Assembly: GCA_023386365.1 (NCBI GenBank)
Contig: JAEWJX010000068.1
Location: 1-49,353 of the forward strand
Reading direction: 5' to 3'
From: Actinomycetes bacterium
Lineage (GTDB): Bacteria; Actinomycetota; Actinomycetes; Actinomycetales; Microbacteriaceae
Length of the DNA stretch: 49,353 nt
Part shown: in pieces, positions 8,530-16,400 of the stretch
How the letters are laid out: the number at the start of each line of letters is the position of its first letter
Numbering within the stretch: the first letter of the stretch is position 1
The notes under the pieces: model-generated
What the model was told of the DNA's origin: nothing
Databases searched by the model: none
What the model saw: the letters and a program-made list of their open reading frames with translations, nothing else
Made by a program: the position numbers and the translations under genes

Positions 8530-8659
8530 GCCGCCGCTCGGTCCCTCCTCCACAGCGGATGCCGTAGCCGTCGATCCTCGATCGCCGGTCCCGGCGTCCG
8601 CTCCGCAGCCATCGCCGCTACGACCGCACCGAACAGAAGTGGATCGACGCCGAGGCGAA
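8356..8659 (+). repeat. imperfect direct repeat, copy A (small gene, spacer, ssb scrap)
   Basis: This stretch is repeated at 10276-10723. The match runs through the small gene, its stop, the spacer with cagcggatgccgtagccgtc, and a piece of the ssb coding sequence. Relative to copy B it has lost about 210 bp (the ssb leader and first third of ssb) at about 8606. The repeats flank the insert 8660-10275. Confidence 0.85.
8609..8659 (+). pseudogene. 51-bp remnant of ssb
   Basis: The sequence from ccatcgccgctacgaccgc onward matches codons about 35-50 of the intact ssb (10673-10723) with only a few substitutions. It has no start and stops abruptly at the junction with lower-GC DNA. It is therefore a leftover fragment of a duplicated ssb, not a gene. 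Confidence 0.85.
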
Positions 8660-8662
8660 GAG

Positions 8663-9607
8663 TCAGTTGGTACTGTCAGCGATTCCGACGACGAGTGGCT
8701 TGTAGTCGCCGATGGCGTAGTAGTCGTGGAGTGCCTTCATCCAGCGGTTCCACGCGTCGAGCGGCATGGGCGGGACGTTGACCAAGAGCATCCACAGCTC
8801 CCCAAAAAGCATGACTGCCATGTTGAGGATGGAAGCGGTGTCTCTGACTTCGCGCGTCACGAGGTCGGTCGTTGTGTCGAGGATTGCGCCCGGCATCATT
8901 GTCCGGATGAGTGCGCCCGGGGCGGCGTGAGCCTCGCGTGACCACGCCTTGAAAAGCTGGTTGTACTGTGGCCTGCGCATTTCGTTCTCTGAAGCCTTGG
9001 TCATCGTCCAAGCGTTCTGATCGTTCCAGCTCTCAGCCCATCCCTCGCGGGCCTTGGGCCGGCGAAACTCGTCGAACTCGGAAGTTGAAAGGAAGTCCTT
9101 CAGAAGTTGCAGCTGCTCTTCATTGATCTTGCGCCCGGTCTCTAGGCCGTAGGTCTGCTCGTCGATTTGGGCGCGGACTTGCTGAAGCATTCCAAACCGG
9201 GCGAACTGAACTGACGCGGCCTCACGGTCGGGCATCGACTTCAGCCACTCCATGTTCAGCACCAGCTCGAACAACTGGCGAGCGGCCACGGCGGCGACCT
9301 CCCAGTGGAGCTGCGGCGCGAGGACGCGTATTGCCTCCAGCATGTTCAGGCCGCGTGTGAGAATCGATCGGTCGAATTGGTCGAAGATCTGAGTTGGCGG
9401 ATGGGCGCCGAACTCGCGTTGCGCGGTCAGACACACGTCGTCGATGAGCCTGAGGAGCGGACGCAGCTCCTTCGAGGGGTCTCGGACCTGAGCGACCCCC
9501 GGAGGTACCCCTCGTGAGGGTCGCCGGGAGTTCGGCTTCTTCTTGGTGCTCACGCGATTGACTGGGGGAGTGGGCTGGCAGCGAGGGTCGCAGTCCCGAC
9601 AAACCAT
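8663..9607 (-). CDS. DUF5677-like protein in a lower-GC insert
   Basis: This 314-residue protein resembles the DUF5677 family of uncharacterised helical proteins. Supporting features are a long helical N-terminal half (ILTRGLNMLEAIRVLAPQ, then AARQLFELVLNMEWLKS) and a C-terminal Trp/His-rich part (KAWSREAHAAPGA, LDAWNRWMKALHDYYAIGDYK). The N-terminus has clustered cysteines (CRDCDPRC), if the ATG at 9607 is used; a GTG at 9553 would remove them. Neither start has a strong ribosome site. Lines I counted are 52-60% GC, below the flanking DNA. The gene sits between repeat copies, so it was probably acquired. DUF5677 genes are common in accessory regions; no function is assigned. Confidence 0.65.
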   Translation of the reverse strand: MVCRDCDPRCQPTPPVNRVSTKKKPNSRRPSRGVPPGVAQVRDPSKELRPLLRLIDDVCLTAQREFGAHPPTQIFDQFDRSILTRGLNMLEAIRVLAPQLHWEVAAVAARQLFELVLNMEWLKSMPDREAASVQFARFGMLQQVRAQIDEQTYGLETGRKINEEQLQLLKDFLSTSEFDEFRRPKAREGWAESWNDQNAWTMTKASENEMRRPQYNQLFKAWSREAHAAPGALIRTMMPGAILDTTTDLVTREVRDTASILNMAVMLFGELWMLLVNVPPMPLDAWNRWMKALHDYYAIGDYKPLVVGIADSTN

Positions 9608-9869
9608 TGCCGTTGATTAGTCACGTCGGGAGAGCCTATCGGCGGACACGCCCGACCCTTCCGAGTGGATCAAGGAGTGCCGGATGACACCGTGGCGAAG
9701 CTACGCGCAGGGAACCCGCGAGGGCTGCTGTCGCGGCGTGGATGAGTTCGCGCTTTCTGGTCGGCACTTCAATCTACGACACGTTCATCGCCGTCATCAG
9801 ATGGCTTGACCGGGCACTGGACAACGGGTCGATCACGTCAAAGCGCCGGTCCTCATATACTGCGCCGAT
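9608..9869. other. 262-nt intergenic stretch inside the insert
   Basis: It holds the upstream regions of the two divergent insert genes. On the plus strand TATACT (9856-9861) lies 8 nt before the ATG at 9870 and is a good -10 hexamer. On the minus strand TAGGCT near 9640 may serve the DUF5677-like gene. I found no convincing gene or tRNA here. Confidence 0.45.
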
Positions 9870-10229
9870 ATGGGAGTGTTTTCGAGGGTCCGCGACCGGT
9901 TTGTTCGGTCAGCCGAGCACTGGCGTCAGAGCGTGGAGAACGCTCGCGTCGAGAGCGACCGGAAGGCACTTCAGAAGCGACTCGACGCGGAGCGAAAAGC
10001 CCTTCAGAAGTACGCCGAGGGTCCGTTCGCATTCTTGACTGTCACCGCGAAGGTCGACGCCGAATTCTACCTGAATCGTGGCTGGGAACTGGTGAGGTTC
10101 AAGCCGGGACGTGAGGTGAAGATCGACAAAAACTCGTCCTACATGGAGGACGACGATTGGCACCTCAAGATTGACTGTCAGGTGCTGCGCGACCGGCTAG
10201 CGTTCGCCGCTGAACTACCTGAGGCCTAG
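9870..10229 (+). CDS. small orphan protein with coiled-coil N-terminus
   Basis: I do not recognise this 119-residue protein. Residues about 5-52 are charged and helical, with a short internal repeat (RKALQKRLDAERKALQK) that suggests a coiled coil. The second half (AFLTVTAKVDAEFYLNRGWELVRFKPGREV) is probably a small alpha/beta domain; GWELV resembles small DUF4177-like folds but this is only an impression. A TATACT -10 sits 8 nt before the ATG. It shares the insert with the DUF5677-like gene on the other strand. Confidence 0.55.
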   Translation: MGVFSRVRDRFVRSAEHWRQSVENARVESDRKALQKRLDAERKALQKYAEGPFAFLTVTAKVDAEFYLNRGWELVRFKPGREVKIDKNSSYMEDDDWHLKIDCQVLRDRLAFAAELPEA

Positions 10230-10275
10230 GCCCCTTTGGTCACTCAGATGGCGGTCAGCTGAACTGCTGCGCAGA

Positions 10276-10387
10276 TTCGGAAGCTCGGGCACCGTCACCA
10301 CGATCCACCGCACCGCGGAGGGCTTCCAGGTGAAGCTCATCGATGACGCGGCCTGGCTCCGAATGGCCGGAGTTCCGCGAGCACTGA
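10276..10387 (+). pseudogene. broken copy of the small gene at 8317-8529
   Basis: It repeats the small gene from its codon about 14 onward, including the 45-nt run starting cgatccaccgcaccgcggag. It lacks the 5' end and has an internal deletion of about 70 nt (the AEYRGTYPTLDVAKSALHAALLPG part), but keeps the final codons and stop. It has no start codon or ribosome site. Confidence 0.85.
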
Positions 10388-10723
10388 GCAGTCCCTCGGC
10401 CTCTCCTGCACAGCGGATGCCGTAGCCGTCGATCCTCGATCGCCGGTCCCGGCGTCCGCTCCGCCGCGCGCCCACCGCAAGCTGGATGCGCGGCGCCCCG
10501 GCACGGCTTCCCGGCACGATGCCATGCCGGGCGCCGCATCCGAAACGGGCGCACCGAGCAGGAGGAACCAGATGACCGAGAGCATCACCGTGGCGGGCGT
10601 CGTCGCGACCGACGTCAAGCACACCGTCACCGCCGAGGGGCTCGCGATCAGCTCGTTCCGGCTGGCGTCGAACCATCGCCGCTACGACCGCGCCGAACAG
10701 AAGTGGATCGACGCCGAGACGAA
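10276..10723 (+). repeat. imperfect direct repeat, copy B
   Basis: This is the partner of 8356-8659. It keeps the complete ssb leader and gene but has a damaged small gene, the reverse of copy A. The two copies carry complementary deletions around the 1.6-kb insert. The rest of this stretch, 10388-10571, is the ssb leader. Confidence 0.85.
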
Positions 10724-11009
10724 CTGGTTCTCGATCATCTCGTTCCGGCAGTTCGCGTCCAACGTCGACCGGTCAGTCGAGAAGGGCCAGCGGGTGCTCG
10801 TCAGCGGACGACTGCGGGTGCGCGACTGGACGAGCGGCGAGAAGACGGGCCGCGACGTGGAGGTCGTGGCCGAGTCGCTCGGGCACGACCTGGCGTGGGG
10901 CACGTCCGAGTTCACGCGCGCCACCCGGTCGGAACCGGCATCCGAGCAGTCGTCGTCGGCGCAGGAGTTCCCTGCGGAGGCTCAGGTGGGGGTGCCGGTG
11001 CCGTTCTAG
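10572..11009 (+). CDS. ssb: single-stranded DNA-binding protein
   Basis: This 145-residue SSB has one N-terminal OB fold (residues 1-105) with family blocks TVAGVVATDVKHT, FRLASNHRRYDR, TNWFSIISFRQFASNV and KGQRVLVSGRLRVRDW. The C-terminal tail is short and ends VGVPVPF rather than the acidic DDDIPF-type tip of housekeeping SSB. It is therefore more like a secondary or SsbB-type SSB, with weakened partner recruitment expected. The start ATG follows a perfect ggagga at 10561. A 51-bp scrap of this gene lies at 8609. Confidence 0.9.
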   Translation: MTESITVAGVVATDVKHTVTAEGLAISSFRLASNHRRYDRAEQKWIDAETNWFSIISFRQFASNVDRSVEKGQRVLVSGRLRVRDWTSGEKTGRDVEVVAESLGHDLAWGTSEFTRATRSEPASEQSSSAQEFPAEAQVGVPVPF

Positions 11010-11012
11010 AAT
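11007..11012 (+). promoter_or_regulatory. -10 hexamer TAGAAT overlapping the ssb stop
   Basis: The TAG stop of ssb forms the first half of TAGAAT. A GTG at 11019 lies exactly 6 nt downstream and marks the likely transcription start for the lipoprotein gene. Confidence 0.45.
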
Positions 11013-11060
11013 CGTCGAGTGCTCGCTGCCCGTGCGAGTCGCAACCACGAAAGGCCCGGG

Positions 11061-11531
11061 ATGTCCCGAACGCGCCGAGCCGCTGCCGCGTGCGCCCTGG
11101 CGATCGCCGGGCTCGTCGTGCTCGCAGGCTGCACCACGCCCGACCCCATGCCGACCCCCTCGACCAGCGCGCCCTCGTCGCCGCGCCCGACGCCCACGCC
11201 GACGGTGGCCCCGAAGCCCGTCCTCGACGGCACGGCCGAGCAGAACCACGAGTTCTTCGACTACACGAACAAGCAGTTGATCGACTCGGGCACCACGTTG
11301 AACGGGGCGGCCTTCATCGCCAACCTCGAAGCGCAGGGGTACCTGCGCGCGGCGATGGAGGTCACCCCCGACACCACCGCTATCGGTGTCGCCGCCGACA
11401 ACATCGTGTTCTCGATTCGTTTCGCCGACGCCTGCCTGCTCGGCCAGTGGGGCAACATCGGCTACACGAGCGTCGTGACCGCCATCCCCTCCACGGGTCG
11501 CTGCATCATCGGAACCCCGCGCCCCGCCTAG
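11061..11531 (+). CDS. secreted lipoprotein (DUF6993-like)
   Basis: This 156-residue protein begins with a lipoprotein signal: SRTRR, a hydrophobic core and the lipobox LAGC with Cys24. A Pro/Thr/Ser linker (about 26-60) leads to an extracytoplasmic domain of about 95 residues that has two cysteines (ACLLGQWG and GRCIIGTP). It resembles the actinobacterial DUF6993 lipoproteins; function is unknown. I prefer the ATG at 11061 (aaagg upstream, ideal signal peptide). A GTG at 11019, 6 nt after TAGAAT, is an in-frame alternative that would add 14 residues. Confidence 0.8.
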   Translation: MSRTRRAAAACALAIAGLVVLAGCTTPDPMPTPSTSAPSSPRPTPTPTVAPKPVLDGTAEQNHEFFDYTNKQLIDSGTTLNGAAFIANLEAQGYLRAAMEVTPDTTAIGVAADNIVFSIRFADACLLGQWGNIGYTSVVTAIPSTGRCIIGTPRPA

Positions 11532-11535
11532 CGCC

Positions 11536-12105
11536 TCAGAGCTCCAACCGCATCAGCACCCGCCGGAACCCGTTGAGTACCGACGTGGTGTCGGCCGCCA
11601 CCCGGAACCCGGCGTCTTCGAAAAGTTTCCGCGTGCCCACATACGCCATCGTCAGGTCGACTTTCGCGCCCGCGTTGTCAACCGGGTAGCCCTCGATGGC
11701 GGGCGCCCCGTGCTCGCGCGCGAACTCGACGGCGCCGGCGAGCAGCGCGTGTGAGATGCCGTGGCCGCGGTGCCCGGGCCGGACGCGGATGCACCACACC
11801 GACCACACGTCGAGGTCGTCGACGTGGGGGATGAGGCGGTTGGTGGCGAAGCTGGTGTCCACCCTCGGGTGCACGGCCGCCCACCCGACGACGTCGTCGC
11901 CGTCGTACGCGAGCACGCCGGGCGGGGGATTCTCGGCCACGAGTCGCTTCACGCGGTCGCCGCGATCGGTGCCGCGCAGTTCGCGGTTCTCGGCGGAGCG
12001 CACCCGGTAGCTGAGGCACCAGCACACGTTCGCATCCGGCCGTTTCGGCCCCACCATGGTCGCCACATCCGCGAACACGGTCGCCGGCCGCACCTCGATC
12101 GCCAT
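11536..12105 (-). CDS. GNAT-family N-acetyltransferase
   Basis: This 189-residue protein is a GCN5-related acetyltransferase that moves an acetyl group from acetyl-CoA to an unknown amine. The acetyl-CoA loop is visible as VRPGHRGHGISHALL, preceded by the beta4 strand DVWSVWCIRV; a second core strand is APAIEGYPVD. The ATG at 12105 has an agggtgg ribosome site, and the longer open frame upstream is not needed. It ends 4 nt from the convergent lipoprotein gene and is divergent from ettA. Confidence 0.85.
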   Translation of the reverse strand: MAIEVRPATVFADVATMVGPKRPDANVCWCLSYRVRSAENRELRGTDRGDRVKRLVAENPPPGVLAYDGDDVVGWAAVHPRVDTSFATNRLIPHVDDLDVWSVWCIRVRPGHRGHGISHALLAGAVEFAREHGAPAIEGYPVDNAGAKVDLTMAYVGTRKLFEDAGFRVAADTTSVLNGFRRVLMRLEL

Positions 12106-12160
12106 GTCGCCACCCTGCCAGCGGCCCCCGACGGCGGCAACGCGGTCGGCCGCGCGCCCG

Positions 12161-12166
12161 TAGGAT
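12161..12166 (+). promoter_or_regulatory. -10 hexamer TAGGAT, ettA promoter
   Basis: TAGGAT lies 6 nt before the ettA GTG start, and there is no Shine-Dalgarno; a leaderless mRNA is predicted. Confidence 0.5.
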
Positions 12167-12172
12167 CGTCGG

Positions 12173-13852
<1,680 letters not shown>

Positions 13853-13859
13853 GGTCGGC

Positions 13860-14342
13860 ATGACTCGCATCCACGTTCCGATCGGCCTGCGCTGGAGCGA
13901 CTTCGACGCGTACGCGCACGTCAACAACGCCGAGATGCTGCGCTTGCTCGAAGAGGCGCGCATCGAGGCGTTCTGGCGTCCCGATGCGAACGTCGCCCCA
14001 GATGCGGCCCGGCCGACCGCGGTGATCGATGCCCGCCCCGGCGCCACCACGATCAGCCTCATCGCGCGCCAGGAGGTCGAGTACCTCGCCCCCATCCCGT
14101 ACCAGCGCAGCCCCATCGAGGTGGAGTTGTGGATCGGTCGGCTCGGTGGGGCGAGTTTCGAGATCTGCTACGAGGTGTACTCGCCGGAGGGCGTGGAGCC
14201 CCGCACCCTGTACACGGTCGCCGCCACCACGCTCGTGATGGTGGATGCGGCCAGCGGACGCCCCGCGCGCATCCCCGACGAGCTCCGCGAGCTGTTCGGG
14301 CCTTACGTCGAGCCGTCCGTGCAGTTCGGCAAACGTCACTGA
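13860..14342 (+). CDS. acyl-CoA thioesterase (4HBT hot-dog fold)
   Basis: This 160-residue protein is a 4-hydroxybenzoyl-CoA thioesterase-type enzyme that hydrolyses acyl-CoA esters. The family signature RWSDFDAYAHVNNAEML holds the catalytic Asp17 region, and EVEYLAPIPYQRSPIEVELWI is the hot-dog central helix and strand. It begins 7 nt after the ettA stop, so the two are probably co-transcribed. The natural substrate is unknown. Confidence 0.9.
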   Translation: MTRIHVPIGLRWSDFDAYAHVNNAEMLRLLEEARIEAFWRPDANVAPDAARPTAVIDARPGATTISLIARQEVEYLAPIPYQRSPIEVELWIGRLGGASFEICYEVYSPEGVEPRTLYTVAATTLVMVDAASGRPARIPDELRELFGPYVEPSVQFGKRH

Positions 14343-14357
14343 CCCGAGAGGGAACTC

Positions 14358-14756
14358 ATGCCCCGCCGCCTCATCTCATCCGGTTCCGTGTTCGAGGAGC
14401 AGATCGGGTACTCCCGGGCCGTCGTCGTCGGCGACACCGTGTACGTGTCGGGCACGACGGGCTACGACTACGCGACGGGTGAGATCTCGGACGACGTGGC
14501 CGAGCAGGCGGCGCAGACGCTGCGCAACATCGCCGCCGCCCTCGAGAAGGCGGGCGCGACACTCGACGACGTCGTGCGGGTGCACTACCTGCTCACCGAC
14601 GGCACCGAGTTCGAGAAATGCTGGCCGGCGCTGCGGGAGGCGTTCGGACGCGCGCGGCCGGCGGCCACGATGATGCAGGTTCCGCTGATGGAGCCGGAGA
14701 TGCGCATCGAGATCGAGGTCACCGCGGTGATCGGGTCAGCGCAGCTCGTCGACTGA
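14358..14756 (+). CDS. RidA family (YjgF/YER057c/UK114) protein
   Basis: RidA proteins deaminate reactive enamine/imine intermediates released by PLP enzymes. This 132-residue protein has the family pattern: SSGSVFEEQIGYSRAVVVGD, the GDTVYVSGTTGYD strand, a helix EQAAQTLRNIAAALEKAG and the VVRVHYLLTD block. The C-terminus (ATMMQVPLMEPEMRIEIEVTA) has Glu in the usual distal position, but the Arg of true RidA (xRxxVxVxxLP) is replaced by MMQVPLM, so this is an Rid paralogue with uncertain deaminase activity. It lies 15 nt after the thioesterase, with gagaggga upstream. Confidence 0.85.
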   Translation: MPRRLISSGSVFEEQIGYSRAVVVGDTVYVSGTTGYDYATGEISDDVAEQAAQTLRNIAAALEKAGATLDDVVRVHYLLTDGTEFEKCWPALREAFGRARPAATMMQVPLMEPEMRIEIEVTAVIGSAQLVD

Positions 14757-14762
14757 ACGCGG

Positions 14763-15656
14763 TCACTCCGCCAGCTCGGGAACCCGCACCATGCCCTCCT
14801 GGGCGATGGACGCCACCAGCACGCCGTCGCGCGTGAAGATGCGGCCCGTCGAGAGCCCGCGGCCGCCGGATGCGGTGGGGGAGTCCTGCACGTACAGCAG
14901 CCACTCGTCGACGCGCGCCGGACGGTGCCACCACATGGCGTGGTCGAGGCTCGCCATCTTGAGTCCGCGGTGCGTCCAGGCGATGCCGTGGGCGCGCAGG
15001 ATCGGTTCGAGGATCGAGTAGTCGCTCGCGTAGGCGAGCGCCGCGCGGTGCAGGTTCGGGTCGTCGGGCAGGTCGCCGACGGTCTTCATCCACAGAGCCT
15101 GTCGGGGCGTTTCGTGCGGGTCGGCCGCGAAGTAGATCGGCTGCTCGACGTGACGGATGTCGAAGGCGCGGCTGGTGGCCCAGAACTGCGCCACCGGGTG
15201 GTCGATGGGTCCCAGCACCTCGGCGGCGCTCGGCAGCTCCTCCGGAGGCGTGACGCCGACCGGGGCCTCGACCTGGTGTTCGAGACCCGGGTCGGCGTCC
15301 TGGAACGACGCGATCATCGACAGGATCGGCACGCCGTCCTGGTACGCCTGCGTGCGGCGGGTGGAGAACGAGCGGCCGTCGTGGATGCGGTCCACCGAGA
15401 ACGTGATCGGCTGGTTCGCGTCCCCCGGGCGCAGGAAGTACCCGTGGGTGGAATGGATGGGCCGGTCGGCCGGCACGGTGCGGATCGCGGCGATGATCGA
15501 CTGCGCGTACACCTGACCACCGAAGACGCGACCCCCCGGCATCCACTGGCTCGGCCCGGTGAAGATGTCTTCACTCGTGCGGGCGCCGGTGTCGGCGAGG
15601 TCGAGGGTGGCGAGGAGGCCGGACAGCGGGTCGAGTCCCGACAGGGGGTCGCTCAT
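14763..15656 (-). CDS. tesB: acyl-CoA thioesterase II (TesB)
   Basis: This 297-residue protein has the double hot-dog fold of thioesterase II, which hydrolyses medium- and long-chain acyl-CoA. The first half includes GRVFGGQVYAQS and STHGYFLRPGD; the second half includes the conserved LDHAMWWHRP with the catalytic Asp, followed by WLLYVQDSPTASGGRGLSTG with the Ser/Thr and the Gln-equivalent region. The ATG at 15656 is preceded by TAGACT with 6 nt between, so translation is probably leaderless. It is convergent with RidA (6-nt gap) and divergent from the gene at 15708. Confidence 0.94.
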   Translation of the reverse strand: MSDPLSGLDPLSGLLATLDLADTGARTSEDIFTGPSQWMPGGRVFGGQVYAQSIIAAIRTVPADRPIHSTHGYFLRPGDANQPITFSVDRIHDGRSFSTRRTQAYQDGVPILSMIASFQDADPGLEHQVEAPVGVTPPEELPSAAEVLGPIDHPVAQFWATSRAFDIRHVEQPIYFAADPHETPRQALWMKTVGDLPDDPNLHRAALAYASDYSILEPILRAHGIAWTHRGLKMASLDHAMWWHRPARVDEWLLYVQDSPTASGGRGLSTGRIFTRDGVLVASIAQEGMVRVPELAE

Positions 15657-15662
15657 GGCTCC

Positions 15663-15668
15663 AGTCTA
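15663..15668 (-). promoter_or_regulatory. -10 hexamer TAGACT, tesB promoter
   Basis: Minus-strand ttcTAGACT lies 6 nt before the tesB ATG. The same ctTAGACT-like element serves rpiB at 27449. Confidence 0.5.
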
Positions 15669-15692
15669 GAAGCCGGGAGTCTGCCGTCCCGG

Positions 15693-15698
15693 TAGGGT
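15693..15698 (+). promoter_or_regulatory. -10 hexamer TAGGGT before the gene at 15708
   Basis: TAGGGT lies 9 nt upstream of the GTG at 15708. The gap contains gggaggg, so this transcript may have a tiny leader. Confidence 0.4.
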
Positions 15699-15707
15699 GG
15701 GAGGGTT

Positions 15708-16397
15708 GTGAGCCGCTCTTTCACCCTCGCCGACCCGGCGTCCCTCGACGACCTGCAGGTCTTCCTTTCGCGCGCCCAGAGGGTTGAAGACGGCTCGGTG
15801 CGCCTGATCGGCGGCAGCGGTGTTCTCGCGGTGTACGCGGCGGTGCTGTACCCGATCGGGCTGCTCGACGAGGTGCCCACGGTGCTGGGGCTTCGCACCC
15901 TCGCGCTCACCTCGCGCGACGAGTTCGACGTGGTCGTCCCGATCCAGTCCCTGCTGCTGCGGGTGGAGCGGGCGCAGCAGCTCGCCGTCGAGGCGATCGC
16001 CGCCGGTCGCGACGAGTCGGTCGCCGTCGGCCTGCCGATGGAGGTGCACACGGCCACCTGGGCGGCGATCTCGCCGCCGCGCGGGGGTTGGCGTGCCGTG
16101 CATCCGATGGAGCCGGCCGTGCTCGACACCGTGGCGAAAGACGGCATCGCCGAGATCGCCGAAGCGGTTCCGGATGCGGTGGGCGAGTCGATCGTGCGCC
16201 GCGTGCGCGCCGAGGTCTGGGGTCGCGAGATCCCCGGTTTCGAGCACATCCCCGCCGGTTCCGCATTCGCGGCGCTCAGCCTCGGATTCCTGGGCGACGA
16301 CCCGGTGAAGGTGTACGAGAGTGGCCCGTGGACGCGACTCACCACATCCCGCGGGCACACCCTCGTGAAGCGCCGCGCCTGGACGCTGTCGCGCTGA
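15708..16397 (+). CDS. conserved actinobacterial protein of unknown function
   Basis: I do not recognise a function for this 229-residue protein. It has no signal peptide or clear membrane helix. It is built of Ala/Val/Leu-rich helices and strands (GGSGVLAVYAAVLYPIG, then LTSRDEFDVVVPIQSLLLRV), a GGWRAV block, and a C-terminal part with GFLGDDPVKVYESGPWTRLTTSRGHTLVKRRAW. Similar proteins are, as far as I recall, widespread in Actinobacteria without an assigned role. It ends only 3 nt from the convergent FAD dehydrogenase. The GTG start follows TAGGGT. Confidence 0.7.
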   Translation: MSRSFTLADPASLDDLQVFLSRAQRVEDGSVRLIGGSGVLAVYAAVLYPIGLLDEVPTVLGLRTLALTSRDEFDVVVPIQSLLLRVERAQQLAVEAIAAGRDESVAVGLPMEVHTATWAAISPPRGGWRAVHPMEPAVLDTVAKDGIAEIAEAVPDAVGESIVRRVRAEVWGREIPGFEHIPAGSAFAALSLGFLGDDPVKVYESGPWTRLTTSRGHTLVKRRAWTLSR

Positions 16398-16400
16398 CGG

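Noticed and set aside
8663..10229. Toxin-antitoxin pair
   Set aside because: The two genes are divergent, of unequal size and have no toxin or antitoxin motif.
8660..10275. Insertion sequence or integron explanation for the insert
   Set aside because: No transposase, terminal inverted repeat, short target-site duplication or integrase is visible. The flanks are long imperfect copies of a host locus instead.
11019..11060. GTG at 11019 as the lipoprotein start
   Set aside because: It fits the leaderless spacing, but would place 14 residues including NHERPG before a perfect lipoprotein signal; the ATG at 11061 is preferred. It stays as an alternative.
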